From positions 1-6,292 of the forward strand of contig MNUO01000129.1 in NCBI GenBank assembly GCA_001871015.1: a stretch of DNA of 6,292 nt, given 5' to 3'. This DNA is from Candidatus Desantisbacteria bacterium CG1_02_38_46. GTDB taxonomy: Bacteria; Desantisbacteria; UBA1551; UBA1559. The number at the start of each line of letters is the position of its first letter. The first letter of the stretch is position 1. This document shows, one piece after another, positions 6,013 through 6,292 of the stretch. The notes beneath the pieces were generated by a model that was not told the origin of the DNA, made no database searches, and saw only the letters and a program-made list of their open reading frames with translations. A program made the translations under genes and the position numbers.

Positions 6013-6292
6013 ATGGAAAAAAAGAAGAAACTTGGCAGGGGATTGGGAGCACTTATTCCTAAGGCAGGAATGCCACCAACTGAAAAAGATGGAACATCCG
6101 CCGTGGTGGAAGGAATTGTTCAAATGGGCATAGAGAAGATTCGCCCAAATCCCTATCAGCCCCGCAAAGAGTTCAATCCAGAGAAACTCTTAGAGTTAGT
6201 CAATTCAATAAAAGAAAAGGGGATTCTTGAACCTGTAATTTTGAGAAGTTTTGCAGACCATTATGAATTAATCACAGGTGAGCGCAGATTAC
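6013..6292 (+). CDS. parB: ParB/Spo0J chromosome-partitioning protein, 3' partial
   Basis: The 93 visible residues run off the window. The N-terminus KKLGRGLGALIP is the classic ParB/Spo0J box that contacts the ParA/Soj ATPase. A short variable linker follows, then the start of the ParB nuclease-like/CTP-binding domain: IEKIRPNPYQPRKEF (40-54), EKLLELVNSIKEKGILEPVIL (57-77) and the beginning of the GERR box at 89-92 (ITGERRL). ParB binds parS sites near the origin, loads as a CTP-gated clamp, and directs chromosome segregation with ParA. The gene looks intact as far as it goes. No parA lies immediately upstream; the PLD fragment does. Either parA is elsewhere or the defence island has separated the two. 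I saw no parS-like 16-bp palindrome in the window, but the search was by eye. Confidence 0.93.
   Translation, partial: MEKKKKLGRGLGALIPKAGMPPTEKDGTSAVVEGIVQMGIEKIRPNPYQPRKEFNPEKLLELVNSIKEKGILEPVILRSFADHYELITGERRL

Overview
The window is AT-rich bacterial DNA (roughly 60% A+T by eye). Genes are all on the + strand, with Shine-Dalgarno sites of the AAGGAG/GGAG type and a consensus -35/-10 promoter. A chromosomal-type parB at the right edge and a TPR/FG-GAP protein at the left suggest an environmental bacterial chromosome, possibly an uncultured lineage. I cannot name the taxon. The middle looks like a small, partly decayed defence island.

Layout: (1) ~1-1105, the C-terminal part of a gene encoding TPR repeats followed by FG-GAP/VCBS-like acidic repeats. 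(2) 1173-2567, a remnant of a large Eco57I/type IIG-like adenine methyltransferase. It keeps the N-terminal region and the NPPY motif but has no recognisable SAM-binding motif I, and it is cut off at its C-terminus. (3) 2530-3245, the C-terminal ~238 codons of an unrecognised protein, split by a -1 frame change near 2836-2850. Its 5' end is joined directly to the truncated methylase. (4) 3246-3366, a dense regulatory region with a perfect sigma70-type promoter (TTGACA, 17 bp, TATAAT) and seven copies of TTTTCAC/GTGAAAA in an 18-bp-phased symmetric array. (5) 3367-5294, an apparently intact AbiE-like toxin-antitoxin operon. The antitoxin has an N-terminal PD-(D/E)xK-like domain, a central winged helix and an AbiEi C-terminal domain. 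The toxin is an AbiEii-type nucleotidyltransferase, and the two genes overlap by 7 nt. (6) 5341-5934, a PLD-family (HxK...GSSN) nuclease domain of the kind found at the N-terminus of SNF2-type helicases, here stopping at 197 aa. (7) 6013-end, the 5' part of parB.

Interpretation: the methylase, the unknown protein and the PLD-helicase look like broken pieces of one or more restriction-type systems. Between them the AbiE pair is the only unit with complete genes, a strong promoter and an elaborate operator. This fits a toxin-antitoxin module being kept, perhaps by addiction, while neighbouring defence genes decay. The most unusual items are the operator array, the antitoxin with preserved nuclease-like residues and an internal 13-residue duplication, and the chimeric methylase pseudogene.
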